From Streptomyces sp. YIM 121038 (GTDB taxonomy: Bacteria > Actinomycetota > Actinomycetes > Streptomycetales > Streptomycetaceae), in the NCBI RefSeq assembly GCF_006088715.1, contig NZ_CP030771.1, positions 8,182,001 through 8,246,000 of the forward strand: 64,000 nucleotides of DNA, given 5' to 3'. Of this stretch, positions 39,401 through 50,500 are shown piece by piece; within the stretch, counting starts at the first letter, position 1; every line of letters begins with the position of its first letter. Both the position numbers and the translations under genes were made by a program. Below the pieces are notes generated by a model. It was not told the origin of the DNA. It made no database searches and worked only from the letters and a program-made list of their open reading frames with translations.

Positions 39401-42400
39401 GGCGGCGTGGCGATCCTGCCCGGTACGGGGCTGGTGGAGCTGGCGGTGCGGGCCGGTGACGAGGCCGGGTGCGGGGTCCTGGACGAGCTGGTGATCGAGG
39501 CCCCGCTGGTGGTGCCTGAGCGCGGCGGTGTGCGGGTGCGGGTGACTCTGGCCGCGCCCGGGGAGAACGGCACGCGCACGGTGGAGGTGTACTCCCAGCG
39601 CGAGGACGACGCCGATGCCGGGGACAGCGCCGGTGCCGATGCGTGGACGCGGCACGCCACCGGCCTCCTGTCGGCCACGGCCCGGCCGGACGGTACCGGC
39701 ACCGGCATCGGTACCGGCACCGGTACCAGCTTCGACTTCGCCGCCTGGCCGCCGCCGGGTGCGCAGCCGGTCGAGGTGGGGAACTTCTACCAGGCGTTGG
39801 GCGAACGCGGTTACGGCTACGGTCCGGCGTTCCAGGGTGTGCGGTCGGTGTGGCGGCGTGGCGAGGAGGTGTTCGCGGAGGTCGCCCTGCCGGAGGAGCA
39901 GCGTAGGGATGCGGGCCGGTATGGCATCCATCCCGCGTTGCTCGACGCGGCGCTTCAGGCGGGCACGGTCGGTGCGGCGGCTCCGGCGGCGGATTCGGCG
40001 GCGGGCGGTGGTGGGGAGCCGGTGCTGGCCTTCGCGTGGAACGGCCTGGTGCTGCATGCGGCTGGGGCTGCGGCGCTGCGGGTACGGGTGGCGCCCAGTG
40101 GTCAGGATGGTCAGGACGCGCTGTCGGTCGAGGCGGCGGACGAGACCGGTGGCCTGGTGGTGACCATGGATTCGCTGGTGTCCCGGCCGGTGTCCGCCGA
40201 CCAGTTGGGGGCCGGGACGGTCGCCACCTCGCTGTTCCACGTGGACTGGACCGAACTGCCCCCGGCGCGAGGAGCGGCACCGTCCCCGCCATGGGCGCCG
40301 GTGGCCTGCGCCGCCGATGTGGCGCTCCTGGCCGGTGAGGTGCCCCCGGCGGGCGCCCTGGAAGCCGGTGACGGGCCAGTGGTGGGCGTCCTGGAGGTCG
40401 TCGGCGGCGACGAGGAAGACGCCGTGCTGACCCTGACGTCCCAGGTCCTCGCGGTACTTCAGGCGTGGCTGGCCGAGACGGCCCTTGATCAGTCGCACCT
40501 GGTGGTGGTGACCCGGGGCGCGGTCGCTGCCGGTGGGGAGGACATGGTCACGGACCCGGCGGCGGCCGCGGTGTGGGGCCTGGTGCGGGCCGCGCAGTCC
40601 GAGCACCCGGACCGGATCGTCCTGGTGGACACCGACCCCACGGCGGACAGCACGGTGGACGCGGTACTGGGAGCGGTCATGGCCAGCGGGGAGCCGCAGC
40701 TCGCGGTGCGCGGGACGGCGCTCTCCCTGCCCCGGCTGGGCCGTGTCGCCGGTCATGTCACGGACGGGCCCGCGGTGTTCGGGCCGGAGGGCACCGTGCT
40801 GGTCTCAGGAGCCGGATCGCTGGGCGCCCTGGTGGCCCGCCACCTCGTCACCCGGCACGGCGTGCGGAGTCTGGTGCTCGCCAGTCGGCGGGGCCCGGAC
40901 GCCGAGGGCGTACCGGAGTTGGTCGCCGAGCTCACCGGGCAGGGCGCGACGGTGGCGGCGGTCGCCTGTGACGTGTCCGACCGCGACCAGGTGCATGCCC
41001 TGCTGGCGGCCGTACCGGAGGAGCACCGGCTGACGGGTGTCGTGCACACCGCGGGCGTGTTCGACGACGGGCTGATCGAGGCGCTGTCACCGGAACGGCT
41101 GGCGGGGGTGTTCGCGCCGAAGGTGGACGCGGTGCGGCACCTCGACGAGCTGACGCGCGACCTGGACCTCGACGCGTTCATCGTGTTCTCGTCCGTCGCG
41201 GGCCTGTCCGGAGGCGCGGGCCAGGGCAGCTACGCGGCGGCCAACGCCTACCTCGACGGGCTCATGGCGGGCCGCCGGGCGGTGGGCCTGCCCGGCCTCT
41301 CGCTGGCGTGGGGCCTGTGGGAGCGGAGCCTCGGCATGGCCGGTCACCTCACCGACGTCGACCAGGCGCGGGCGAGCCGCGGCGGTGTGCGGGCGATCGC
41401 GGCGGCCGAGGGCATGGAGCTGTTCGACGCCGCCGCGGGGTCCGGGCAGGCGCTGCTCGTGCCGGTCAAACTGGACCTGCGGGGCGTGCGTGCCGCCGCG
41501 GCGTCCGGCACGGCCGTGCCCCCGCTGCTGCGCGGCCTCGTCCGCGCGGGCCGGCACCTGGCACGGGCGGCGGGCACCGGAGACGGGCACCGGCAGCTGT
41601 CCGCACGCCTCGCCGGGCTCGCGGCGGCCGAACAGGAGGCCGTCCTCCTGGATCTGGTCCGGACCGAAGCCGCGGTCGTGCTCGGGCACGCCGGACCGGG
41701 AGGCGTACAGGCGGACATCGCCTTCAGGGACGCAGGGTTCGACTCGCTCACCTCGGTGGAGCTGCGCAACCGGCTGCGCGAGGCCACCGGCCTGAAGCTG
41801 CCCGCCACGCTCGTCTTCGACTACCCGACCCCGCAGGCCCTGGCCCGCCATCTGCGCGACGAGGCGGGCGGCGGGGCGGACGGCGGGGCGGACGGCGGGG
41901 CGGGCGACGTGTCGCGGACGCCGACGCGCCCGACGGCCGCGGCGGCCGACACGGGTGAGCCGATCGCCGTCGTGTCGATGGCGTGCCGGTATCCGGGTGG
42001 TGTGGGGTCGCCGGAGGAGTTGTGGCGGCTGGTGGCCGACGGGGTGGATGCGGTCTGTGACTTTCCGGAGGACCGGGGTTGGGATGTGGAGGGGTTGTTC
42101 GACCCGGATCCTGACCATGCGGGTACGTCGTACACGAGCCGGGGTGGTTTCCTGCGTGGGGCGGGGCTCTTCGACGCGGGTTTCTTCGGCATCTCCCCGC
42201 GCGAGGCGCTGGCCATGGACCCGCAGCAGCGGCTGCTTCTGGAGACGTCCTGGGAGGCCCTGGAGGGGGCCGGGATCGACCCGGGCTCGCTGAAGGGCAC
42301 CGACGTCGGGGTCTTCACCGGCGTGGCCGGCCAGGGCTACGGCACCGGAGTGATCGCCCCGGAGGTCGAGGGCTTCGCGGGCACGGGCCTCGCGGGCAGC

Positions 42401-45400
42401 GTCGCGTCGGGCCGGGTCTCGTACGTGTTCGGCTTCGAGGGCCCGGCTGTGTCGGTCGACACCGCCTGTTCGTCATCCCTCGTGGCGATGCACCTGGCGG
42501 CACAGGCGCTGCGGCAGGGCGAGTGCTCGATGGCACTCGCCGGGGGCGCGATGGTGATGGCCACCCCCGGTGCCTTCATGGCGTTCTCCCGGCAGCGGGG
42601 CCTGGCCGAGGACGGCCGGTGCAAGGCGTTCGCGGACGGCGCGGACGGCATGGGCCTCGCCGAGGGCGCGGGCGTGGTGGTCCTGGAGCGCCTCTCGGTC
42701 GCCCGCGAGCGCGGGCACCAGGTCCTGGCCGTGTTGCGCGGCAGCGCGGTCAACCAGGACGGCGCCTCCAACGGCCTGACCGCCCCCAACGGCCCCTCCC
42801 AACAGCGAGTGATCCGCAAGGCCCTCGACGCGGCAGGGCTCACCCCCACGGACGTGGACGTCGTGGAGGGCCACGGCACGGGCACGGCCCTCGGCGACCC
42901 GATCGAGGCGCAGGCGCTTCTCGCGACGTACGGGCAGGGTCGGGAGCCCGAACGGCCGCTGTGGCTGGGCTCGTTGAAGTCGAACATCGGGCATGCGCAG
43001 GCCGCCGCGGGCGTGGCCAGCGTGATCAAGATGGTGCAGGCGCTGCGCCACGGCGTCCTGCCGCCGACGCTGTACGTCCAGGAGCCGTCGCACCAGGTGG
43101 ACTGGTCGGCGGGCGCGGTGGAGCTCCTGACGGAGGCGCGGGAGTGGCCGCGGAACGGCCGTCCGCGCCGGGCAGGTGTGTCCTCCTTCGGCGTGAGCGG
43201 CACGAACGCGCATCTGATCCTGGAGGAGGCCCCCGACGAGCCGGTCTCGGAGGATGCCGCCTTCGTGGGCACGCCCGTGGGCACGGTGCCGCTGGTCGTG
43301 TCGGCACGGAGCCGGAAGTCGCTGGCGGAGCAGGCCGTTCGCCTCGCGGCGTTCGTTGAGGCCGCCGCTGGTGAGGTTCCGCTGACGGACGCGGCCGGGG
43401 CGCTGGTGTCGGGCCGGGCGACCTTCGGCGAGCGCGCGGTGCTGATCACCGACTCGGCCGAGGAGGCACTGACCGGGCTGCGGGCCCTCGCGCGGGGCGA
43501 GAGCGCGCCGCAGCTGGTGTCGGGCAGCGCGGGCGTGCCGGGCGACCTTGTGCTGGTGTTCCCGGGGCAGGGGTCGCAGTGGGTGGGGATGGGCCGTGAA
43601 CTCCTGGACTCGTCGCCGGTGTTCGTGGAGCGGGTGGGGGAGTGTGCGGCTGCTCTTGAGCGGTGGGTGGATTGGTCGCTCGTTGGCGTTCTGCGGGGTG
43701 AGGTGGAGCCCGGTCTGCTGGAGCGGGTGGATGTGGTGCAGCCCGCGAGTTTCGCGGTGATGGTGGGTTTGGCTGCGGTGTGGGCGTCCGTCGGCGTGGA
43801 GCCGGATGCGGTGCTTGGTCACTCGCAGGGGGAGATCGCGGCGGCGTGTGTGGCGGGGGCGTTGTCTCTCGACGACGCGGCCCGTGTGGTGGCGTTGCGC
43901 AGTCAGGCCATCGCTGCGGGGCTGGCCGGGCGTGGTGGCATGGCTTCGGTGGCGCTGAGTGAGGCGGAGGTCATCGCCCGCCTTGAGTCCTGGGTGGATC
44001 GGGTGGAGGTCGCGGCTGTCAACGGGCCCTCGTCCGTGGTGATCGCGGGCGATGCCCAGGCTTTGGATGAGGTGCTGGAGGCCCTGTCCGGCGACGGTGT
44101 TCGTACGCGCCGGGTGGCGGTGGACTACGCCTCCCACACTCGTCACGTCGAGGACATCCAGGACGCGCTTGCCGAAGCGTTGGTGGGGGTGGACGCGAAG
44201 GCCCCGGAGGTGCCGTTCTACTCCACCGTGACCGGCGGCTGGGTGGCGGAGGCCGGGGTCCTGGACGCCGGGTACTGGTATCGCAATCTGCGTGGTCAGG
44301 TGCGGTTCGGCCCGGCCGTGGCCGACCTCCTGGGCCAGGGCTACGGCGTGTTCGTGGAGGTCAGTGCCCACCCCGTACTCGTACAGCCGATCACTGAGAT
44401 CGTGGATGGCGCCGACAGTGCGGCGGTGGTGGCGGGCACGCTGCGGCGCGAGGAGGGCGGACTGCGGCGGCTGTTGAGCTCGATGGCCGAGCTGTTCGTC
44501 AAGGGAGTGCGCGTGGAATGGGCGGGTGTGCTGCCCGCCGGAGCCGGGCACGCGCGCGTGGAGTTGCCGACGTACGCCTTCGACCACCAGCACTACTGGC
44601 TCACCTCGGGCCTGGAAGCGACCGACGCGGCGTCGTTGGGGCAGGCCGCGGCGGATCATCCGCTGTTGGGCGCGGTGGTGCGGCTTCCGCAGTCCGACGG
44701 GCTGGCCTTCACCTCGCGCCTGTCGCTGCGGACGCATCCGTGGCTGGCCGACCATGCGATCGGCGGGGTGGTGCTCCTGCCGGGCACGGGGCTGGTGGAA
44801 CTGGCGGTGCGGGCCGGGGACGAGACCGGCTGCGGGGTCCTCGAAGAGCTGGTGATCGAGGCGCCGCTCGTGGTGCCTGAGCGTGGCGGGGTGCGCGTGC
44901 AGGTCGCGGTGGGCGGACCGGGCGAGACGGGTTCGCGCACGGTGGAGGTGTACTCCCAGCGCGAGGACGACGCCGATGCCGGGGACGGTGCCGATGCGTG
45001 GACGCGGCACGCCACCGGCCTCCTGTCGGCCACGGCCCGGCCGGACGGCACCGGCACCGGTACTGGCTTCGACTTCGCCGCCTGGCCGCCGCCGGGCGCG
45101 GAGCCGGTCGAGCTCGGGGACCTGTACGGCGGCCTCGCCGAGCACGGCTACGCGTACGGTCCGGCGTTCCAGGGTGTGCGGTCGGTGTGGCGGCGTGGCG
45201 AGGAGGTGTTCGCGGAGGTCGCCCTGCCGGAGGAGCAGCGTAGGGATGCGGGCCGGTACGGCATCCATCCCGCGCTGCTCGACGCGGCGCTTCAGGCGGG
45301 CACGGTCGGTGCGGCGGCTCCGGCGGCGGATTCGGCGGCGGGCGGCGGTGGGCAGCCGGTGCTGGCCTTCGCGTGGAACGGCCTGGTGCTGCATGCGGCT

Positions 45401-47449
45401 GGGGCTGCGGCGCTGCGGGTACGGGTGGCGCCCAGTGGTCAGGATGGTCAGGACGCGCTGTCGGTCGAGGCGGCGGACGAGACCGGTGGCCTGGTGGTGA
45501 CCATGGATTCGCTGGTGTCCCGGCCGGTGTCCGCCGACCAGTTGGGGGCCGCGACGGTCGCCACCTCGCTGTTCCACGTGGACTGGACCGAACTGCCCCC
45601 GGCGCGAGGGGCGGGCTCCGCGCTGTCGTGGATGTCGGTGTTCGCCGCCGACGACGTGGCGATGCTGACGGACGAGGTGGCGTCGGGCGCGGCCGTGCCG
45701 ATGGCGGCGGTCCTTGAGGCCTTCGGCGGTGACGGCGAGGACGCGGTACTCGCCCTGTCCGCAAGGGTCTTGGAGGTGGTCCAGGCGTGGCTGGCCGGGG
45801 CCGGGCTTGAGGAGTCGCGGCTCGTCGTGCTGACGCGGGGCGCGGTGCCCGCCGGGGACGGCGCGGTCACGGATCCGGCGGCGGCCGCGGTCTGGGGCCT
45901 GGTGCGCGCCGCGCAGTCCGAGAACCCGGACCGCCTGGTCCTCCTTGACCTCGACCCGGCCGCTGACGACGACCCCGGCTCCGTGCTGGACACGGTACTC
46001 GCCGCGGTCCTCGCCACCGGTGAGCCCCAGATCGCCCTGCGGGGCACGGGACTCTCCGTGCCCCGGCTCGCCCGCGTATCGGATCAACCCACCGACGCGA
46101 AGGCGTCGTTCGGGCCCACGGGAACCGTGCTGGTCTCGGGCGGCGGGTCGCTGGGCGCCCTGGTGGCCCGGCACCTCGTCACCCGGTACGGAGTGCGGAG
46201 TCTGGTGCTCGCCAGTCGGCGGGGCCCGGACGCCGAGGGCGTAGCGGAGTTGGTCGCCGAGCTCACTGGGCAGGGCGCGGCGGTGGCGGCCGTGGCGTGT
46301 GACGTGTCCGATCGCGATGAGGTGAAGGCCCTGTTGGCTTCGGTCAGCACGGACGGACAGCCGCTGACGGGTGTTGTGCACACGGCGGGTGTCTTCGACG
46401 CGGGTGTCATCGGGGCGCTGAGTGCGGAGCGTTTGGCGGGGGTGTTCGCGCCGAAGGTGGACGCGGTGCGGCATCTCGACGAGCTGACACGGGACCTGGG
46501 CCTGGAGGCGTTCGTCGTCTACTCCTCCGCGTCGTCCGTGTTCATGGGAGCGGGCAGCAGCGGTTACGCGGCGGCGAACGCCTACCTGGACGGCCTGATG
46601 GCGCACCGGCGGGCCTCCGGCCTGCCCGGGACCGCCCTCGCCTGGGGCCCCTGGGAGCAGACCACCGGCATGGCGGACACCATCGACGACCTCACCAGGA
46701 CACGGATGAGCCGACGCGAGGGACGCGGCGGTGTCCTGGCGCTGAAGTCCGGCGAAGGCATGGAGCTGTTCGACGCCGCCCTGGCGTCCGGGCGGCCGCT
46801 GCTCGTGCCGGTCAAACTGGACCTGCGGGAAGCGCGTGCGGACGCGGCGGCGGGCGGAGTCCCGCCCCTGTTGCGCGGGCTCATCCGCGCGGGCCGGCAG
46901 CAGGCCCGGGCGACCGGGGGCACCGGCGGCGACCACCGGCAGCTGTCCGAGCGCCTGGCCGGGCTGCCCGCGGCCGAGCGTACGAAGTTCCTGCTGGACC
47001 TGGTGCGTACGCAGGCCGCGGTGGTGCTCGGGCACACGGGCCCGGGGAGCGTCCGGCCGGACACGGCGTTCAACGAGGCCGGGTTCGACTCGCTCACGGC
47101 GGTGGAGCTGCGCAACCGGCTGCGCGGGGCGACCGGCCTGAAGCTGCCCGCCACGCTCGTCTTCGACCATCCGACGCCGCAGGCCCTCTCCGCGTACCTG
47201 CTCGGCGAACTCGCCGTCGGCAGCGCGTCTCCCGCCGATCCGGTCCTCGCCGGACTCGCCGGACTGGAGGCGGCCATCGACGCGGCGGCGGGCGACGAGG
47301 AGGCCCGGGACCGGATCACCGTACGCCTGCGGGAACTGCTGAAGGCCGCAGAGGCGGCCGAGGCGGCGGGCGGCGGCGACGCGGCGGACGAGGACCTCGA
47401 CACCGCGAGCGACGAGGAACTGTTCGCGATCTTCGACCGGCTCGACTGA
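36497..47449 (+). CDS. Type I PKS, extension modules 6 and 7
   Basis: 3650 residues, two full KS-AT-DH-KR-ACP modules with methylmalonyl ATs. GTG 36497 has GGGGAA upstream and starts a docking helix ([20 protein letters not shown]) of the same kind as in PKS 2. The C-terminus changes to the other docking class: an Ala/Glu-rich helical pair ending [16 protein letters not shown]. It thus bridges two docking codes, receiving from PKS 2 and donating to PKS 4. In a rifamycin/streptovaricin-type line modules 6 and 7 set two of the ansa-chain hydroxyl and methyl centres. The gap to PKS 2 is 36 nt and to PKS 4 is 71 nt, so co-transcription is likely. Confidence 0.94.
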   Translation: MSASYETVVQALRKSLEEVGSLKQRNRQLRDASREPVAIVGMACRLPGGVAGPEDLWRLVSEGRDAVSGFPEDRGWDLEGLFDADPESTGTSYTRRGGFLHEAGLFDAGFFGISPREALAMDPQQRLLLETSWEALEAAGIDPGSLKGADVGVYSGVFTQGYVAPGAGGVTTEVEGFAGTGGSTSVASGRVSYVLGFEGPAVTVDTACSSSLVAMHLAAQALRQGECSMALAGGATVMATPGAFVEFSRQRGLAADGRCKAFSSSADGTGWAEGVGVVVLERLSVARERGHRVLAVLRGSAVNQDGASNGLTAPNGPAQQRVIRGALANAGLSPSEVDVVEGHGTGTTLGDPIEAQALLATYGQGREPERPLWLGSLKSNIGHAQAAAGVAGVIKMVQALRHGRLPATLHVDAPTPQVDWSDGAVELLTEVREWPRNGRPRRAGVSAFGMSGTNAHLILEEAPEEPVSEGSAAVGVVPLVVSARSRTSLAGQAKRLAAYLESGTASGVSLASAAGSLVAGRGVFGERAVVVAGSADEALGGLWALARGESGPHLVSGSGGAPGKVVWVFPGQGSQWAGMGRELLDSSVVFAERVGECAAALERWVDWSLVDVLRGEVEPELLERVDVVQPASFAVMVGLAAVWESVGVRPDVVLGHSQGEIAAACVAGALSLEDAARVVALRSQAIAAGLAGRGGMASVALSEAEAAGWLGPWAGRVEVAAVNGPSSVVVAGDAEALDEVLEALSGDGVRTRRVAVDYASHTRHVEDIQDVLAEALAEVNAQAPTIPFYSTVTGSWVADAGVLGGDYWYRNLRGRVGFGPAVVELLGQGHGVFVEVSAHPVLVQPVTDAVDAGDVDAVVTGSLRRDEGGLRRLLVSMAELFVRGVAVDWGGVLPATGSARVELPTYAFDHQHYWLTPVAEATDAASLGQAAADHPLLGAVVRLPQTDGLVFTSRLSLRTHAWLADHRVGGVAILPGTGLVELAVRAGDEAGCGVLDELVIEAPLVVPERGGVRVRVTLAAPGENGTRTVEVYSQREDDADAGDSAGADAWTRHATGLLSATARPDGTGTGIGTGTGTSFDFAAWPPPGAQPVEVGNFYQALGERGYGYGPAFQGVRSVWRRGEEVFAEVALPEEQRRDAGRYGIHPALLDAALQAGTVGAAAPAADSAAGGGGEPVLAFAWNGLVLHAAGAAALRVRVAPSGQDGQDALSVEAADETGGLVVTMDSLVSRPVSADQLGAGTVATSLFHVDWTELPPARGAAPSPPWAPVACAADVALLAGEVPPAGALEAGDGPVVGVLEVVGGDEEDAVLTLTSQVLAVLQAWLAETALDQSHLVVVTRGAVAAGGEDMVTDPAAAAVWGLVRAAQSEHPDRIVLVDTDPTADSTVDAVLGAVMASGEPQLAVRGTALSLPRLGRVAGHVTDGPAVFGPEGTVLVSGAGSLGALVARHLVTRHGVRSLVLASRRGPDAEGVPELVAELTGQGATVAAVACDVSDRDQVHALLAAVPEEHRLTGVVHTAGVFDDGLIEALSPERLAGVFAPKVDAVRHLDELTRDLDLDAFIVFSSVAGLSGGAGQGSYAAANAYLDGLMAGRRAVGLPGLSLAWGLWERSLGMAGHLTDVDQARASRGGVRAIAAAEGMELFDAAAGSGQALLVPVKLDLRGVRAAAASGTAVPPLLRGLVRAGRHLARAAGTGDGHRQLSARLAGLAAAEQEAVLLDLVRTEAAVVLGHAGPGGVQADIAFRDAGFDSLTSVELRNRLREATGLKLPATLVFDYPTPQALARHLRDEAGGGADGGADGGAGDVSRTPTRPTAAAADTGEPIAVVSMACRYPGGVGSPEELWRLVADGVDAVCDFPEDRGWDVEGLFDPDPDHAGTSYTSRGGFLRGAGLFDAGFFGISPREALAMDPQQRLLLETSWEALEGAGIDPGSLKGTDVGVFTGVAGQGYGTGVIAPEVEGFAGTGLAGSVASGRVSYVFGFEGPAVSVDTACSSSLVAMHLAAQALRQGECSMALAGGAMVMATPGAFMAFSRQRGLAEDGRCKAFADGADGMGLAEGAGVVVLERLSVARERGHQVLAVLRGSAVNQDGASNGLTAPNGPSQQRVIRKALDAAGLTPTDVDVVEGHGTGTALGDPIEAQALLATYGQGREPERPLWLGSLKSNIGHAQAAAGVASVIKMVQALRHGVLPPTLYVQEPSHQVDWSAGAVELLTEAREWPRNGRPRRAGVSSFGVSGTNAHLILEEAPDEPVSEDAAFVGTPVGTVPLVVSARSRKSLAEQAVRLAAFVEAAAGEVPLTDAAGALVSGRATFGERAVLITDSAEEALTGLRALARGESAPQLVSGSAGVPGDLVLVFPGQGSQWVGMGRELLDSSPVFVERVGECAAALERWVDWSLVGVLRGEVEPGLLERVDVVQPASFAVMVGLAAVWASVGVEPDAVLGHSQGEIAAACVAGALSLDDAARVVALRSQAIAAGLAGRGGMASVALSEAEVIARLESWVDRVEVAAVNGPSSVVIAGDAQALDEVLEALSGDGVRTRRVAVDYASHTRHVEDIQDALAEALVGVDAKAPEVPFYSTVTGGWVAEAGVLDAGYWYRNLRGQVRFGPAVADLLGQGYGVFVEVSAHPVLVQPITEIVDGADSAAVVAGTLRREEGGLRRLLSSMAELFVKGVRVEWAGVLPAGAGHARVELPTYAFDHQHYWLTSGLEATDAASLGQAAADHPLLGAVVRLPQSDGLAFTSRLSLRTHPWLADHAIGGVVLLPGTGLVELAVRAGDETGCGVLEELVIEAPLVVPERGGVRVQVAVGGPGETGSRTVEVYSQREDDADAGDGADAWTRHATGLLSATARPDGTGTGTGFDFAAWPPPGAEPVELGDLYGGLAEHGYAYGPAFQGVRSVWRRGEEVFAEVALPEEQRRDAGRYGIHPALLDAALQAGTVGAAAPAADSAAGGGGQPVLAFAWNGLVLHAAGAAALRVRVAPSGQDGQDALSVEAADETGGLVVTMDSLVSRPVSADQLGAATVATSLFHVDWTELPPARGAGSALSWMSVFAADDVAMLTDEVASGAAVPMAAVLEAFGGDGEDAVLALSARVLEVVQAWLAGAGLEESRLVVLTRGAVPAGDGAVTDPAAAAVWGLVRAAQSENPDRLVLLDLDPAADDDPGSVLDTVLAAVLATGEPQIALRGTGLSVPRLARVSDQPTDAKASFGPTGTVLVSGGGSLGALVARHLVTRYGVRSLVLASRRGPDAEGVAELVAELTGQGAAVAAVACDVSDRDEVKALLASVSTDGQPLTGVVHTAGVFDAGVIGALSAERLAGVFAPKVDAVRHLDELTRDLGLEAFVVYSSASSVFMGAGSSGYAAANAYLDGLMAHRRASGLPGTALAWGPWEQTTGMADTIDDLTRTRMSRREGRGGVLALKSGEGMELFDAALASGRPLLVPVKLDLREARADAAAGGVPPLLRGLIRAGRQQARATGGTGGDHRQLSERLAGLPAAERTKFLLDLVRTQAAVVLGHTGPGSVRPDTAFNEAGFDSLTAVELRNRLRGATGLKLPATLVFDHPTPQALSAYLLGELAVGSASPADPVLAGLAGLEAAIDAAAGDEEARDRITVRLRELLKAAEAAEAAGGGDAADEDLDTASDEELFAIFDRLD
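39692..39727 (+). repeat. 6-bp repeat tract in DH6
   Basis: Six GGTACC/GGCACC/GGCATC-type units encode alternating Gly and Thr/Ile. DH7 has a shorter version at 45047-45067, so the tract varies in length between otherwise near-identical domains. Confidence 0.7.
39821..40272 (+). repeat. DH6/DH7 near-identical segment
   Basis: 452 bp match 45158-45609 at a fixed offset of 5337 bp with about six mismatches by eye. It covers the C-terminal half of the DH and the start of the KR structural part. Confidence 0.85.
41957..42207 (+). repeat. KS7/KS8 N-terminal near-identical segment
   Basis: 251 bp match 47620-47870 with two mismatches seen. The shared stretch begins exactly at the start of both KS domains, even though one is internal to a gene and the other is near a gene start. 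Confidence 0.85.
46106..46633 (+). repeat. KR7/KR8 near-identical segment
   Basis: 528 bp match 51715-52242 at a fixed offset of 5609 bp with roughly a dozen mismatches by eye, covering the KR catalytic half. Confidence 0.82.
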
Positions 47450-47520
47450 GCGGGACCGTACGGCGCCTCGCGCCCCACGCACAGCAATCGCACACATCGA
47501 ATTCCTGGGAGCTGAATTCA

Positions 47521-50500
47521 GTGGCTGACGAGGTACAACTCCGCGACTACCTCAAGAGGGCCATCGCCGACGCCCGCGACGCCCGCAAGCGCCTGCGCGA
47601 GGTCGAGGACCAGGCGCGGGAGCCGATCGCCGTCGTGTCGATGGCGTGCCGGTATCCGGGTGGTGTGGGGTCGCCGGAGGAGTTGTGGCGGCTGGTGGCC
47701 GATGGCGTGGATGCGGTCTGTGACTTTCCGGAGGACCGGGGTTGGGATGTGGAGGGGTTGTTCGACCCGGATCCTGACCATGCGGGTACGTCGTACACGA
47801 GCCGGGGTGGTTTCCTGCGTGGGGCGGGGCTCTTCGACGCGGGTTTCTTCGGCATCTCCCCGCGCGAGGCACTGGCCATGGACCCGCAGCAGCGGCTGCT
47901 CCTGGAGACCTCCTGGGAGGCCCTGGAGCAGGCGGGCATCGACCCCCTGTCGCTGAAGGGCATCGACGTGGGGGTGTTCTCCGGCGTGTCCAGCCAGGGC
48001 TACGGGGCCGGTGCCGGGGTGGTGACACCGGAGTCGGAGGGCTTCGCGGGCACGGGCGCGACGCCGAGCGTGGCGTCGGGCCGCGTGTCGTACGTGTTCG
48101 GCTTCGAGGGCCCGGCGGTCACGGTGGACACCGCCTGCTCCTCGTCCCTGGTCGCCATGCACCTGGCGGCGCAGGCGCTGCGGCACGGAGACTGCTCGAT
48201 GGCCCTGGCCGGGGGCGCGATGGTGATGGCCACACCCGGCAACTTCGTGGCGTTCTCCCGGCAGCGGGGCCTGGCCGAGGACGGCCGGTGCAAGGCGTTC
48301 GCGGACGGCGCGGACGGCATGGGCCTGGCCGAGGGCGCGGGCGTGGTCGTCCTCGAACGCCTCTCGGTCGCCCGCGAGCGCGGGCACCAGGTCCTGGCCG
48401 TACTGCGCGGCAGCGCGGTCAACCAGGACGGCGCCTCCAACGGCCTGACCGCCCCCAACGGCCCCTCCCAACAGCGGGTCATCCGCAGGGCCCTGGCCAA
48501 CGCGGGCCTCTCCCCGGCCGACGTGGACGTGGTGGAGGGCCACGGCACGGGCACGGCCCTCGGCGACCCGATCGAGGCGCAGGCGCTCCTGGCGACGTAC
48601 GGCCGGGACAGGGATCCCGAACGGCCGCTGTGGCTGGGCTCGTTGAAGTCGAACATCGGCCACACGCAGGCCGCAGCGGGCGTGGCCAGCGTGATCAAGA
48701 TGGTGCAGGCGCTGCGCCACGGCGTCCTGCCGCCCACGCTGCACGTGCGGACGCCCACGACCGAGGTCGACTGGACCACGGGCGCGGTCGAGCTCCTGAC
48801 GGAGGCGCGGGAGTGGCCGCGCGACGACCGTCCGCGCCGGGCGGGTGTGTCCTCGTTCGGTGTGAGCGGCACGAACGCCCACCTGATCCTGGAGGAGGCC
48901 CCCGAGGAGCCGGTCTCGGAGGGTTCAGCCCCGGTGGGTGTGGTGCCGCTGGTGGTGTCGGCACGGACTCCCGGGGCGCTGCCGGGGCAGGCCGGGCGTC
49001 TCGCGGCGTTCATCGAGACGGCCGACGGGACACCGCTGGCCACGGTGGCCGGGGCCTTGGTGTCGGGCCGGGCGCTCCTCGACGATCGCGCGGTGGTCGT
49101 GGCGGACTCGGCCGAGGACGCGCTCACCGGGCTGCGGGCGTTGGCGCGCGGCGAGAGCGGCCCGAACGTCGTGTCCGGGAGCGTCACCGGTTCCGGTGTC
49201 CCGGGCGACCTTGTGCTGGTGTTCCCGGGGCAGGGGTCGCAGTGGGTGGGGATGGGCCGTGAACTCCTGGATTCCTCTGTGGTGTTCGCGGAGCGGGTGG
49301 GGGAGTGCGCTGCTGCTCTTGAGCGGTGGGTGGACTGGTCGCTCGTCGATGTCCTACGGGGTGACGTTGATCCCGAGGTTCTTGAGCGGGTGGATGTGGT
49401 GCAGCCCGCGAGTTTCGCGGTGATGGTGGGTTTGGCTGCGGTGTGGGCGTCGGTAGGTGTGGTTCCGGATGCGGTGCTTGGTCACTCGCAGGGGGAGATC
49501 GCGGCGGCGTGTGTGGCGGGGGCGTTGTCTCTCGACGACGCGGCCCGTGTGGTGGCGTTGCGCAGTCAGGCCATCGCTGCGGGGCTGGCCGGGCGCGGTG
49601 GGATGGCCTCGGTGGCGCTGAGCGAGGCAGAGGTCACCGCACGCCTTGGGCCCTGGGCGGGCCGGGTGGAGGTCGCGGCTGTCAACGGGCCCTCGTCCGT
49701 GGTGATCGCGGGCGATGCCCAGGCTTTGGACGAGGTGCTGGAGGCCCTGTCCAGGGATGGTGTTCGTACGCGCCGGGTGGCGGTGGATTACGCCTCGCAC
49801 ACTCGTCACGTCGAGGACATCCAGGCCGCCCTTGCCGAAGCGTTGGTGGGGGTGGACGCGAAGGCCCCGGAGGTGCCGTTCTACTCCACCGTGACCGGCG
49901 GCTGGGTGGCGGAGGCCGGGGTCCTGGACGCCGGGTACTGGTATCGCAATCTGCGTGGTCAGGTGCGGTTCGGCCCGGCCGTGGCCGACCTCCTCGCGGA
50001 GGGCTACGGCGTGTTCGTGGAGGTCAGTGCCCACCCCGTACTCGTACAGCCGATCACCGAGATCGTGGATGGCGCCGACAGCGCGGCGGTGGTGGCGGGC
50101 ACGCTGCGGCGCGAGGAGGGCGGACTGCGGCGGCTGCTGAGCTCGATGGCCGAGCTGTTCGTGCGGGGCGTGGCTGTCGACTGGCGTGGGGTGCTACCCG
50201 CGACGGGTTCGGCGCGCGTGGAGTTGCCGACGTACGCCTTCGAGCACCACCACTACTGGCTCACCCCGGGCGAGGAAGCGACCGACGCGGCGTCGCTGGG
50301 GCAGGCCGCGGCCGAACACCCGCTCCTTGGCGCGGTCGTGAGCCTTCCGCAGACCGACGGGCTCGTGCTCACGTCCCGCCTCTCGCTCCGCGCTCACCCC
50401 TGGCTGGCCGATCACGCGGTCGGCGGGGTGGTGCTCCTGCCGGGCACCGCGCTCGTGGAGCTGGTGGTGCGGGCCGGGGACGAGACCGGCTGCGGGGTCC

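Larger units (their letters stand above)
36596..41870 (+). other. Module 6: KS-AT(methylmalonyl)-DH-KR-ACP
   Basis: KS Cys208. AT Ser657 in GHSQGE. DH His966 in [12 protein letters not shown] with DAALQ. KR has the shortened glycine loop SGAGSLG, FDD at the stereo-motif, Tyr1579. ACP Ser1750. The hydroxyl product is expected if the DH is silent. Confidence 0.88.
41951..47220 (+). other. Module 7: KS-AT(methylmalonyl)-DH-KR-ACP
   Basis: KS Cys1991. AT Ser2443 in GHSQGE. DH His2753 in [12 protein letters not shown] with DAALQ. KR glycine loop SGGGSLG, FDA, Tyr3357. ACP Ser3532. Confidence 0.88.
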
